Positions 1-6,484 of a stretch of DNA of 8,192 nucleotides are shown piece after piece. Below the pieces are notes generated by a model. That model had not been told where the DNA came from, searched no databases, and was given only the letters and a program-made list of their open reading frames with translations. The first letter of the stretch is position 1. Each line of letters starts with the position of its first letter. Origin of the DNA: Gammaproteobacteria bacterium (GTDB taxonomy: Bacteria; Pseudomonadota; Gammaproteobacteria; HK1); contig JAGRHX010000793.1 of NCBI GenBank assembly GCA_020444775.1, forward strand, positions 1-8,192, in the 5' to 3' direction. A program made the translations under genes and the position numbers.

Positions 1-82
1 TCTGATAGATCGGCACCGCCACCGCTTTGGTGGTCGGGTCCGGCTCGTATCCGGCGTGGATCGCCATGGTTTCCAGTTTCAT
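1..82 (-). CDS. metY: O-acetylhomoserine sulfhydrylase (MetY-type), N-terminus only
   Basis: Only the first 27 codons lie in the window; the gene runs off the left edge. Read on the minus strand from the ATG at 82, the product starts MKLETMAIHAGYEPDPTT and continues KAVAVPIYQ. This opening (AIHAGY, DPTT, AVPIYQ) is the typical start of O-acetylhomoserine aminocarboxypropyltransferase/sulfhydrylase, a PLP enzyme of the Cys/Met metabolism family that makes homocysteine from O-acetylhomoserine and sulfide in the cytoplasm. A purine-rich ribosome site (GGGAGAG, about 90-96) precedes the ATG. An internal Met at codon 6 is a less likely start because the family begins upstream of it. The catalytic lysine and PLP-binding residues are outside the window, so a cystathionine gamma-synthase-like relative cannot be fully excluded. 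Confidence 0.82.
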   Translation of the reverse strand, partial: MKLETMAIHAGYEPDPTTKAVAVPIYQ

Positions 83-332
83 GCTCTTCTCTCCCGGCGG
101 GTTGTGCAGGCATGGCGGCCTGAATCGGCATTCTGCCATCGCCGGCCGCGGTTCGTACCCGTGCCGCACTATGCCACTTTGGTCTAGCGATATGCGACTT
201 GCGGTCCTGCGGCTGAAATTCGTGGGCGGCAGATGTCGATGCGATACGAGCCGGCGTCGTGAAGGCGTCTGGACGTGTGACGGTCGGCGACCTATCGTGG
301 CCGGCCCGGGCCAGGATTGAGGAAAGACGGTC
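83..332. promoter_or_regulatory. Divergent control region between metY and the hydantoinase B gene
   Basis: This 250-base stretch separates two divergently transcribed genes and must hold both promoters. I see no convincing -35/-10 pair for either. The clearest structure is a tandem repeat, tatgccactt at 170-179 and tatgcgactt at 191-200, identical at 9 of 10 positions and repeating every 21 bases. The stretch has open reading frames, but their translations are Arg/Cys/Gly-rich with no family resemblance, so I treat it as non-coding. I see no SAM-riboswitch-like fold on the metY side. Confidence 0.6.
170..200. repeat. Tandem 10-bp direct repeat, possible operator
   Basis: Two copies of TATGC(C/G)ACTT lie at 170-179 and 191-200, with one mismatch and a 21-base period, close to two turns of B-DNA. 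They would therefore face the same side of the helix. A weaker match continues after each copy (tggtc and gcggtc). Their position midway between the divergent metY and hydantoinase B genes suits a shared regulator site. The function is inferred; the regulator is unknown. Confidence 0.4.
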
Positions 333-2372
333 ATGAGCACGTTGGGTCGACTGGAGCTGATCCGCGAATCCCTGGTGGCGGTGGTCAACGAGATGCGTGC
401 GAATGTCATTCGCAGCTCCTACTCGTCGATCATCTACGAGGGCCACGATTTCTCCTGCGCGCTGGTCGCGGCCGATGGCCGGCTGGTCGCGCAGGGCCAG
501 GCCGACAACCCGATCCACATCTTCGCCGTGCCCTACTCGACGGCGGAGCTGTTGCACGTGTTCGGTGACGACATCCACGAGGGTGACATCTTCCTGCACA
601 ACGACCCCTACACCGGGGGCACGCATCTGAACGACGTGCTGATGTTGATGCCGTTCTTCCACGCCGGGCGTCCGGCCCTGTTCATCGCCACGCGTTGTCA
701 CTGGGGCGACGTAGGTGGGATGACGCCGGGCTCGCTATCCGGTCGGGTCCGCGAGGTCTATCAGGAAGGCCTGCGCATCGTCCCGACCCGGATCTGCGAA
801 CGCGGCGTGATGAATCAGGCGTTCCTCGATCTGCTCTTCAACAACATGCGCATCGCCCGCGAGCGTCGCGGGGACTTCAACACCATGCTCGGCACCTCGC
901 GCAAGGCGGCCGAGCACCTGCAGCGGCTGTTCAATCGCTTCGGCGGCGACGACTTCCTGTCCGCTATCGAGGAGCTGATCCGGCGCGCGGAGGGGGTGAT
1001 GCGCACGCGCATCGCGGCGGTCGCGGACGGCGACTACCACGCCGAGGGCTACCTGGACAGCGACGGCCACGGCGCCGAGCCGCTCTTCGCGCGTCTGAAG
1101 CTGAGCATCGATGGCGAGCGTATGGTCGCCGATTTCAGCGGCAGCGACCCGCAGTGCATGGGGCCCACCAATGTCGGCCCGGCGATGGCGCTGAACGCGG
1201 TTGCCAGCGTCGCCAAGTCCTTCCTCGATCCACACACCCCGGTGAATCACGGCTCGTTCAATCCCATCGAGGTGATCAACCCGTCCGGCAGCTTCCTGAA
1301 CGCGACCCTGCCGGCGCCGTGCGGCGGGATGGTCGAGTGTCGGGCCTTGATGATCGGTCTGATGGTCTCGGCGTTGGGCCAGGCCCTGCCGGAGCAACTG
1401 GTCGGCGATCTCAAGGGTGGCGCGAACCACGTCTATCTGTCCGGACCGAAGTCGGGCGAGGACGGCATCTTCCTGCTATACGAGTACCCGGCCGGTGGCA
1501 CAGGCGCGGTGCGTGGACTCGATGGCAACCACGCGGTGCGGGCGTTTCCCGAGGGGGACTTCAACGTTGTCCAGGCGGTGGAGATCGTCGAGGCCCAGTG
1601 CCCGATTCGGGTCGAGCACTACGGTGTGCGTGAAGGCTCGTTTGGTGATGGCGAGTATCGCGGTGGTTGCGGGATGCGTCGTGACCTGCGCGTGCTGGCA
1701 GACGGCGCGAGTCTGTCGGTGCTCGCCGATCACGCGGTCATCCCGCCCTTCGGTGTCGCCGGCGGGCATGCCGGCGCCGCCAATCGATTCACCGTGATCC
1801 GCGATGGCCGCCCGGTCGCGACCTCGCCGGTGCCCGGCAAGATCGGTGGCTTCCAGCTCGAACGGGGCGATCTGGTGCGTCTGGAGTCATCAGGTGGCGG
1901 TGGCCATGGTGACCCGCTGCGCCGCGCGCCGGAACGGGTGGCGGCCGATGTCGCGCTCGGCTACATCGACCGTGAGGCGGCGGGCGCACGTTATGGCGTC
2001 TGTCTGGATGCATCGGGTCGGCCGGATCTGCCCGCCACCCGGGCCCGGCGAACGCAGCTCCAGCAAGCGCGCGCCCGCGTCGCGCTGCAGGCGGACGACG
2101 AGGATCTGTTCGTCGGCTCGCGCCGCCAGATCCCACTGCCTGCCGCGCTGGCCGGGCGTCTGCGCATCGAGGACGGCGATCTGGTCGAGCTCGCGCGCGC
2201 CGGCAGCGGAGCGGCCCTGCGTGGCTGGGCCCGTGTGCGCGCCGATACCGACGGCGTCCGGCTCGGACCCGGCGGCTTTGCGGTGCTCGCCGCGGCCGTC
2301 GGTGACGAGGTCGAGCTACGCAAGCTCCCAAGTGCCGTCGCGGCTACCGATACCAGTCATGTCATGCGCTGA
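333..2372 (+). CDS. Hydantoinase B/oxoprolinase family protein with C-terminal extension
   Basis: The 679-residue cytoplasmic protein belongs to the HyuB family: N-methylhydantoinase B, the B half of 5-oxoprolinase, and subunits of acetone/acetophenone carboxylases. These enzymes normally work with a HyuA subunit in ATP-dependent ring opening or carboxylation. Family motifs run in order: EGHDFSCAL (36-44), HNDPYTGGTHLND (89-101), HWGDVGGMTPGS (123-134), the YQEGLRI stretch (143-149), DFSGSDPQ (267-274), NHGSFNPIEVINP (305-317), GEYRGGCGMRRDL (440-452) and GGGGHGDPL (521-529). The ATG has a good ribosome site, GAGGAAAG at 319-326, six bases upstream. Most homologues end soon after the GGGG.GDP motif; this one continues for about 150 residues, with an all-beta-looking segment near 590-666. 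No HyuA gene is adjacent, since the neighbours are metY and a phytase-like gene, so the substrate cannot be read from context. Family assignment is firm; substrate unknown. Confidence 0.93.
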   Translation: MSTLGRLELIRESLVAVVNEMRANVIRSSYSSIIYEGHDFSCALVAADGRLVAQGQADNPIHIFAVPYSTAELLHVFGDDIHEGDIFLHNDPYTGGTHLNDVLMLMPFFHAGRPALFIATRCHWGDVGGMTPGSLSGRVREVYQEGLRIVPTRICERGVMNQAFLDLLFNNMRIARERRGDFNTMLGTSRKAAEHLQRLFNRFGGDDFLSAIEELIRRAEGVMRTRIAAVADGDYHAEGYLDSDGHGAEPLFARLKLSIDGERMVADFSGSDPQCMGPTNVGPAMALNAVASVAKSFLDPHTPVNHGSFNPIEVINPSGSFLNATLPAPCGGMVECRALMIGLMVSALGQALPEQLVGDLKGGANHVYLSGPKSGEDGIFLLYEYPAGGTGAVRGLDGNHAVRAFPEGDFNVVQAVEIVEAQCPIRVEHYGVREGSFGDGEYRGGCGMRRDLRVLADGASLSVLADHAVIPPFGVAGGHAGAANRFTVIRDGRPVATSPVPGKIGGFQLERGDLVRLESSGGGGHGDPLRRAPERVAADVALGYIDREAAGARYGVCLDASGRPDLPATRARRTQLQQARARVALQADDEDLFVGSRRQIPLPAALAGRLRIEDGDLVELARAGSGAALRGWARVRADTDGVRLGPGGFAVLAAAVGDEVELRKLPSAVAATDTSHVMR

Positions 2373-2751
2373 ACGCACCAGGGCTTCGCCCCAATCCCCG
2401 CAGACGTTGATGGCGCCTGTCCGGGTTTTGCGCGGTGTTGTCGAGCGCTTGTAGCACTGGGCGTCGGCTATCGCCGGTCGAATTCACCGACGAGGCATCG
2501 TATTCCTGTGCTGGCCTATTTTGCGGCGTTTGATTCGTCAACCCGTAGTGCAAGACCGTCATGTAACAACAGCGACATATGTGGATGGGAGATTGCTGGG
2601 ATGTGAACCCCGTGGCCGTGGTCGCAGATTCTGCCGATCGAGATCCATTCATCGATTGGGGGGCTGGCGATTGCGATGTGCGGGGTTTCGTGCTCTTGGC
2701 CGGGTCATTCGGTCTGGCCCCCTTCGCAATCGAATCCCACGGGAGACAGAA
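2373..2751 (+). other. Non-coding stretch and leader of the phytase-like gene
   Basis: The 379 bases between the hydantoinase B stop and the GTG start of the exported protein carry no supported gene. An in-frame upstream extension from 2521 is open, but its 77 codons translate to Arg/Gly-rich sequence unlike a protein family and would bury the signal peptide. A small hairpin, GGGC-TTC-GCCC at about 2385-2395, follows the upstream gene but has only four pairs and no T-run. A second candidate pairs CGTCGG (2462-2467) with CCGACG (2487-2492). A longer stem near the gene start is listed separately. I see no convincing promoter; the slightly AT-richer patch around 2515-2585 is the likeliest place for one. 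Confidence 0.5.
2668..2732 (+). promoter_or_regulatory. Long-range stem in the 5' leader of the phytase-like gene
   Basis: CGATTGCGA at 2668-2676 is perfectly complementary to TCGCAATCG at 2724-2732, giving a 9-bp stem around a 47-base loop. Inside the loop, GGGG (2682-2685) can pair with the C-run at 2718-2722, or GGCC (2698-2701) with GGCC (2716-2719); these two exclude each other in part. The stem ends eight bases before the GGGAG ribosome site (2741-2745). It might be a leader structure affecting translation, or simply chance. It matches no riboswitch class I know. Confidence 0.35.
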
Positions 2752-5094
2752 GTGTCGCTACTCTCACGACCGGGCCAAGGCCCGCGAGCGGTTGCACGCG
2801 CAGCCGCGTTGACGATGCTGGTCACGGCGGGCAGCGTTGCCGCCGATGACCGTGATCATGATCGTTGGCATGGACCGAAGCACGGCCACTCGCACGGTCG
2901 GATGCACGAGCGTCTGTTCCAGCATGCCGCTTCGTTCGACGTGATGGCAGGTAACGGATCCGGTGTCGCGGAGATCGTCGACGCTTCGAGCGACGGTCGT
3001 CAGCTGGTTTACACGGACGCCGAGAACGGGGCCATCGGTTTTGTGAACATCGCCAACCCGAGCGCGCCAGGCGGTCAGGGCACAGTGGCGATGGGCGGCG
3101 AGCCCACCAGTCTGGTCGTGGTCGGCCGTTTCGTGCTGGTGGCGGTGAACACTTCGCCCTCCTTCGTTGCGCCGAGCGGTGAGCTGAAGGTGGTGAATCG
3201 CTTCACACGCCGGGTGGTCGCGAGCCATCCGCTCGGCGGTCAGCCGGACTCGATCGCCGTGGCACCGGACAAGCGGCGGGTCGCCATCGTCATCGAGAAC
3301 GAGCGTGACGAGGATCTGAACGACGGCCTGATTCCCCAGGCGCCCACGGGCACGCTGCTGATCGTCGACCTCGTGGGTCATCCCCGCAACTGGTCGATTC
3401 GCGAAGCGGATCTCGGACCGGTGCGCGCGGCGGCCAAGGCCGGCAGTGATCTGGAGCCTGAGTTCGTCGACATCAATCGTCGCAACGAGGCGGTGGTCAC
3501 CTTTCAGGAGAACAACCACCTCGCGGTCGTCGATCTGATCACTGGCAAGACCATCAACCAGTTCTCGGCGGGCGAGGTCACATTGGAGAGCGTGGACACC
3601 GTCGAGGACGATCTGATCACGCTGGATTCGACCATCGTCAAGCGCCGCGAGCCCGACGCTGTCGCCTGGCTGGATGATGAGCGCTTCGCCACAGCCAACG
3701 AGGGCGACTACGAGGACGAGAACGGTGAAGAAGGCGGCTCGCGCGGCTTCACCATCTTCAACAAGAACGGCACCGTCGAGTTCGAGTCAGGTGAAGCCTT
3801 CGAGCACTGGCTGGTGTCGATCGGTCACTACAACGAGGGCCGCTCCGAGAACAAAGGTGTCGAGCCGGAAGGGGTCGAGGTGGGACGATTTGGTAATCGG
3901 ACCCTGCTCTTCGTCAGCTCGGAACGGTCCAACGCGGTTGGTGTGTACGATGTGAGCCGTCGCCGACCGATTCCGCTGCAGGTGCTGCCCACCGGCATCG
4001 GGCCGGAAGGCCTCAAGGCGATCCCCAAGCGCGGTCTGTTCGTGGCGTCCACCGAGACCAGCGTCGCCGATGCTGGCATTCCGACGATGATCAACATCTA
4101 TCGTGTCGAGAAGGGCGATGCTGCCTACCCGATGATCGTGTCCGCCGACGATACGGACGGCAATCCGATCCCCTGGGTAGCGCTGTCCGGTCTCGCCGGC
4201 GATCCGCACGAACCTGACCTCGTCTACGCGGTGAGTGACTCCTTCCTGGCCGACGGTTTCATCTACACCATCGACGTGAGCACCAAGCCAGCGCTGATTG
4301 TCGACAAGCTGCGGGTCAACAATGCCAGCGAGTCCCTGGATCTGGAAGGCATCGCGGTCGGCGCTGACGGTTACTTCTGGCTTGGTAGCGAGGGTAATGC
4401 CGGCAGCAGACCGAATCTGATCCTCAAGGTCGACCCGAGCAGCGGTGATGTGGTGTCCGAGATCCGCTTGCCGGCCGATCTCGTCGACCAGCGTCGCTCC
4501 AATGGTATCGAGGGTATAGCGGTCACCGGTGCGCCCGGAGCCGAGATCGTCTATGTCGCGATTCAACGAGCCTGGCCGGACGAGGGTGACACCGACAAGG
4601 TGAACACCAAGATCGGTCGCTACGAGGTCGCGACCGACACGTGGGGTTTCGTGCATTATCCCCTGGAGGCGGAGGCCGGCGGTGATTGGATCGGTCTGTC
4701 CGAGCTCACGCTGCTGCCCGATGGTCGCTTCGCGGTCATCGAGCGCGACAAGGGCTGGGGTGAGTCCACCGGCTTCAACGCCGAGCTCAAGGCGCTGTAC
4801 GGCATCGACCTGGAGAACGCCGAGTTCCATGCCCATGACGACCCCAGGGGACTGGTGACCATCGACAAGCGACTGCTGCTCGACGTGCTGCCGGCGCTGC
4901 GTAAATCCAGCGTATGGACCGCGGAGAAGCTCGAAGGACTCGCGGTCACCGCGGACGGGCGTGTATACGCGGTGACTGACAACGACGGTGTCGACGATGC
5001 GACCGGTGAGACGGTCTTCCTGCGACTCGGGTCATTCGCAAGACTGCCGGGGGTCGAGCGTCGCCATCACCGTCGCTGGCATCACCGCTGGTAG
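2752..5094 (+). CDS. Exported choice-of-anchor-I/phytase-like esterase protein
   Basis: I start this 780-residue protein at GTG 2752: GGGAG (2741-2745) lies six bases upstream and a clean signal peptide follows (Arg-bearing n-region to 16, hydrophobic AAALTMLVTAG at 17-27, cleavage near SVA-A, 28-31). Residues 36-58 contain seven histidines. Residues about 62-452 resemble choice-of-anchor-I beta-propellers: GSDLEPEFVDI (231-241), FQENNHLAVVDL (251-262), TANEGDYEDENGEEGG (314-329), KGVEPEGVEVG (368-378), FVSSERSNAVGVYDV (387-401). Residues about 475-765 resemble the 'esterase-like activity of phytase' domain: LEGIAV (531-536), GIEGIAV (585-591), LEGLAV (727-732), TDNDGVDD (742-749). Acidic patches at 466-469 and 743-749 could bind calcium. 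The protein ends in an R/H/W tail with no membrane or sorting anchor, so it is probably periplasmic or secreted. Phosphate-ester hydrolysis is suggested by family name only; the substrate is unknown. Confidence 0.88.
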   Translation: MSLLSRPGQGPRAVARAAALTMLVTAGSVAADDRDHDRWHGPKHGHSHGRMHERLFQHAASFDVMAGNGSGVAEIVDASSDGRQLVYTDAENGAIGFVNIANPSAPGGQGTVAMGGEPTSLVVVGRFVLVAVNTSPSFVAPSGELKVVNRFTRRVVASHPLGGQPDSIAVAPDKRRVAIVIENERDEDLNDGLIPQAPTGTLLIVDLVGHPRNWSIREADLGPVRAAAKAGSDLEPEFVDINRRNEAVVTFQENNHLAVVDLITGKTINQFSAGEVTLESVDTVEDDLITLDSTIVKRREPDAVAWLDDERFATANEGDYEDENGEEGGSRGFTIFNKNGTVEFESGEAFEHWLVSIGHYNEGRSENKGVEPEGVEVGRFGNRTLLFVSSERSNAVGVYDVSRRRPIPLQVLPTGIGPEGLKAIPKRGLFVASTETSVADAGIPTMINIYRVEKGDAAYPMIVSADDTDGNPIPWVALSGLAGDPHEPDLVYAVSDSFLADGFIYTIDVSTKPALIVDKLRVNNASESLDLEGIAVGADGYFWLGSEGNAGSRPNLILKVDPSSGDVVSEIRLPADLVDQRRSNGIEGIAVTGAPGAEIVYVAIQRAWPDEGDTDKVNTKIGRYEVATDTWGFVHYPLEAEAGGDWIGLSELTLLPDGRFAVIERDKGWGESTGFNAELKALYGIDLENAEFHAHDDPRGLVTIDKRLLLDVLPALRKSSVWTAEKLEGLAVTADGRVYAVTDNDGVDDATGETVFLRLGSFARLPGVERRHHRRWHHRW

Positions 5095-5097
5095 TCG

Positions 5098-5120
5098 CGC
5101 CGGGCCGGAACGGCTCGGCG
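5098..5120 (+). terminator. Strong GC hairpin just after the phytase-like gene
   Basis: CGCCGGGCCG (5098-5107) pairs with CGGCTCGGCG (5111-5120) over ten base pairs, one a G-T wobble, around a GAA loop. It begins three bases after the stop codon. No T-run follows, so it is not a textbook intrinsic terminator. It may stop transcription with Rho or protect the 3' end. On the minus strand the wobble becomes a C-A mismatch, so the plus-strand RNA forms it better. It lies between convergent genes, where a terminator is expected. Confidence 0.5.
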
Positions 5121-5198
5121 GCACGGTCCCGATGGAGCTGTCGGGGCATGAAATGGGTGTCGCGTGCGAGCGCGATGCCCTCGCTTCGGCGGTGTTCG

Positions 5199-5804
5199 TC
5201 AGCGTACCGGTTTCAAGGGCTGCTTGCGTGGCGCGGGCTTGCGGTAGCCGGGGTGATGGCGCAGGTTCTTGGACAGATACAGGTGCTCGACGGGGCTGCC
5301 GAAGCCCTCGTTCTCGAAGAAGTCTATGGCGCGTTCGTTGTCGGCCTCGGTGTCCACCATCATCATCCGCGCGCCGCCGGCGATGAACAGGTCGGTGATC
5401 CGGCTCACCAGCCGGTGCGCCACGCCCTTGCCTTCCACCTCCGGCGCAACGCCCAGCCAGACCAGATAGCCATAGGTCCAGGCGCTACGGCGCTTTTCGA
5501 TGATCGTGCCGATGACGAAGCCGACGATCTCGTCGCTACGCTCCGCGACCAGACAGAACTCACTGTCCGAGCTGAAGAAATCGATCACCTCGAACTCGTC
5601 CCAGGTGCGATGCAGGATGGGCACGTCCGGAGCCCTGAACAGCCGTTCGCCAAGTGCGAACACGGCGGGCAGATCTTCGATCTCCATCTCGCGAATGTTG
5701 ACGCGGGGCGCCCGGGGCGCCTTCGGCGCACGGCCCGTGCCGGCGCGGGGCTTCGGCGTGGACTTGCTCGGGCCCTTACCCGCACCGGTCGTCCGTTGAG
5801 CCAC
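5199..5804 (-). CDS. GNAT family N-acetyltransferase with basic tails
   Basis: This 201-residue protein transfers an acetyl group from acetyl-CoA to an unknown amine. The GNAT fold is visible at about 35-180: INIR-like strand 1 (VNIREMEIEDLPAVFAL, 35-51), strands FCLVAE (83-88) and IVGFVIG (93-99), motif A with LGVAPEVEGKGVAHRL (117-132), whose EGKGVA loop fits the acetyl-CoA pyrophosphate site, and the motif B-like NERAIDFFENEGF (156-168). The start is GTG 5804, set by a near-perfect ribosome site GGGAGGTGAT at 5808-5817; the frame is open upstream to 5999 but the extra residues look non-coding. Residues 1-34 are rich in Lys, Arg, Pro and Ala with no acidic residue, and the last 20 are also basic. 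It converges on the phytase-like gene and lies 116 bases downstream of the CMD-like gene. It resembles RimI/Ard1-like acetyltransferases only in a general way, so a substrate cannot be named. Confidence 0.88.
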   Translation of the reverse strand: MAQRTTGAGKGPSKSTPKPRAGTGRAPKAPRAPRVNIREMEIEDLPAVFALGERLFRAPDVPILHRTWDEFEVIDFFSSDSEFCLVAERSDEIVGFVIGTIIEKRRSAWTYGYLVWLGVAPEVEGKGVAHRLVSRITDLFIAGGARMMMVDTEADNERAIDFFENEGFGSPVEHLYLSKNLRHHPGYRKPAPRKQPLKPVR

Positions 5805-5807
5805 GTC

Positions 5808-5817
5808 ATCACCTCCC
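5808..5817 (-). promoter_or_regulatory. Ribosome binding site deciding the GNAT start
   Basis: Read on the minus strand, GGGAGGTGAT lies here with its GGAGG core seven bases before the GTG at 5804. This is the strongest Shine-Dalgarno sequence in the window. It falls inside the longer open frame, which argues that the upstream codons are not translated. The ATG within it is in another frame. Confidence 0.8.
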
Positions 5818-5871
5818 GGGGTTGCGCGAAACCTGTTCTCGTCGCGCGAGCCGAGCGTCGCGCGTTGCGCA

Positions 5872-5877
5872 ATTATG
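5872..5877 (-). promoter_or_regulatory. Possible -10 box for the GNAT gene
   Basis: On the minus strand CATAAT (five of six matches to TATAAT) lies 68 bases before the GNAT start in the only AT-rich patch of the 116-base gap. The -35 element is poor: only a TTCCGT-like hexamer lies 16 bases upstream. If real, the GNAT gene has its own promoter rather than relying only on the CMD-like gene upstream. Confidence 0.3.
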
Positions 5878-5920
5878 ATCCCTTTTCCCGGAAACGGAAC
5901 GCTTCGGGCGGATGCTCTTC

Positions 5921-6484
5921 TCAGCCCGGCCTGGTCTGGGGCAGCGGCTCCGGATCGTCGCCCTTGGCTGGCATGCGGTAGGCAATCATGGTCATGCACA
6001 CCGAGCTGTACAGTCCGAGCAGGCCGATCAGCTCGTTGACGCCGCGCTCACCGAGGATGTCCCGGGCTCGCGTCCAGGTGTGGTCGTCGACCTCATGTGT
6101 TCGAAGCAACGCCCAGGCCAGCTCGCCACAGATCCGATCCTGCGGCCGCTCGAAGTGGGCCGGGCGATGCTCGCGAATCGCGGCCACCACGTCTGCGGCC
6201 ACGCCCGCTTTCAACGCCGCCGGCTCGTGTGCGGACCAGACGTACTGCGCGCGGAAATGGCGGGCAACGATCAGGGTGATGATCTCCACCTGGCACGGAT
6301 CCAGACTGACGTCGTAGCGAAGGAATCGCTCTACCGCCTCCATGCGGTCGGCGAAGCCCGGGGACGCCAGCCAGAACCGATAAGGGCCGGGCACATAGCC
6401 GCGAGAACGTAGGATCCGCTCGTACACCGCGCGGGCCGGCTCGCTGAGCTGGTCGGGGTCGAAGTTTTGGATTCGCTCGCTCAT
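5921..6484 (-). CDS. Carboxymuconolactone decarboxylase/AhpD-like protein, no redox cysteines
   Basis: The 187-residue all-helical cytoplasmic protein fits the CMD family. The core is EIITLIVARHFRAQYVWSAH (67-86), followed by EPAALKAGVAADVVAAIREH (87-106). Relatives use this helix pair either with a CxxC plus His for peroxidase activity (AhpD) or without cysteines in gamma-carboxymuconolactone decarboxylase and uncharacterised relatives. Here the CxxC positions read YVWS and only His86 and Glu67 remain, so AhpD-type disulfide chemistry is not expected. A C-terminal helical part (115-170) precedes a short disordered, acidic/Pro tail. The ATG at 6484 begins MSERIQNFDP; the ribosome site is weak, and a start at 6535 would add 17 residues with no ribosome site at all. 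It is divergent from DUF2797 and upstream of GNAT. No aromatic-degradation genes accompany it, so decarboxylation of carboxymuconolactone is not supported. Confidence 0.85.
   Translation of the reverse strand: MSERIQNFDPDQLSEPARAVYERILRSRGYVPGPYRFWLASPGFADRMEAVERFLRYDVSLDPCQVEIITLIVARHFRAQYVWSAHEPAALKAGVAADVVAAIREHRPAHFERPQDRICGELAWALLRTHEVDDHTWTRARDILGERGVNELIGLLGLYSSVCMTMIAYRMPAKGDDPEPLPQTRPG

Noticed and set aside
27..320. 97-codon plus-strand frame in the metY/hydantoinase B gap
   Set aside because: It is Arg/Gly/Cys-rich, overlaps the metY start region and lacks a ribosome site.
83..332. SAM-responsive riboswitch for metY
   Set aside because: I could not find the conserved helices or core sequences of a known SAM class on the minus strand.
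735..1430. 231-codon minus-strand frame and a 312-codon plus-strand frame (695-1633) in the hydantoinase B gene
   Set aside because: Both overlap conserved HyuB motifs in the true frame and give low-complexity Arg/Ala-rich products.
2550..2575. PhoB-box-like CCGTCAT...GCGACAT upstream of the phytase-like gene
   Set aside because: The two half-sites start 16 bases apart instead of the 11 of a Pho box, and the 7-mer at the correct spacing does not match.
2521..2751. N-terminal extension of the phytase-like protein from an upstream start
   Set aside because: The 77 codons read as Arg/Gly-rich non-family sequence and would place the signal peptide inside the chain. GTG 2752 has a good ribosome site and directly precedes the signal peptide.
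3787..4836. 349-codon minus-strand open frame inside the phytase-like gene
   Set aside because: Long antisense frames are common in GC-rich genes. The plus strand encodes recognisable domains across the whole stretch and the antisense product resembles nothing.
5148..5981. 277-codon plus-strand frame opposite the GNAT gene
   Set aside because: It mirrors the GNAT coding sequence and has no family resemblance; the GNAT frame has motif A and a strong ribosome site.
5805..5999. Upstream extension of the GNAT protein
   Set aside because: It overlaps the CMD-like gene's end and includes the strong Shine-Dalgarno site for GTG 5804. The translated residues show no GNAT similarity.
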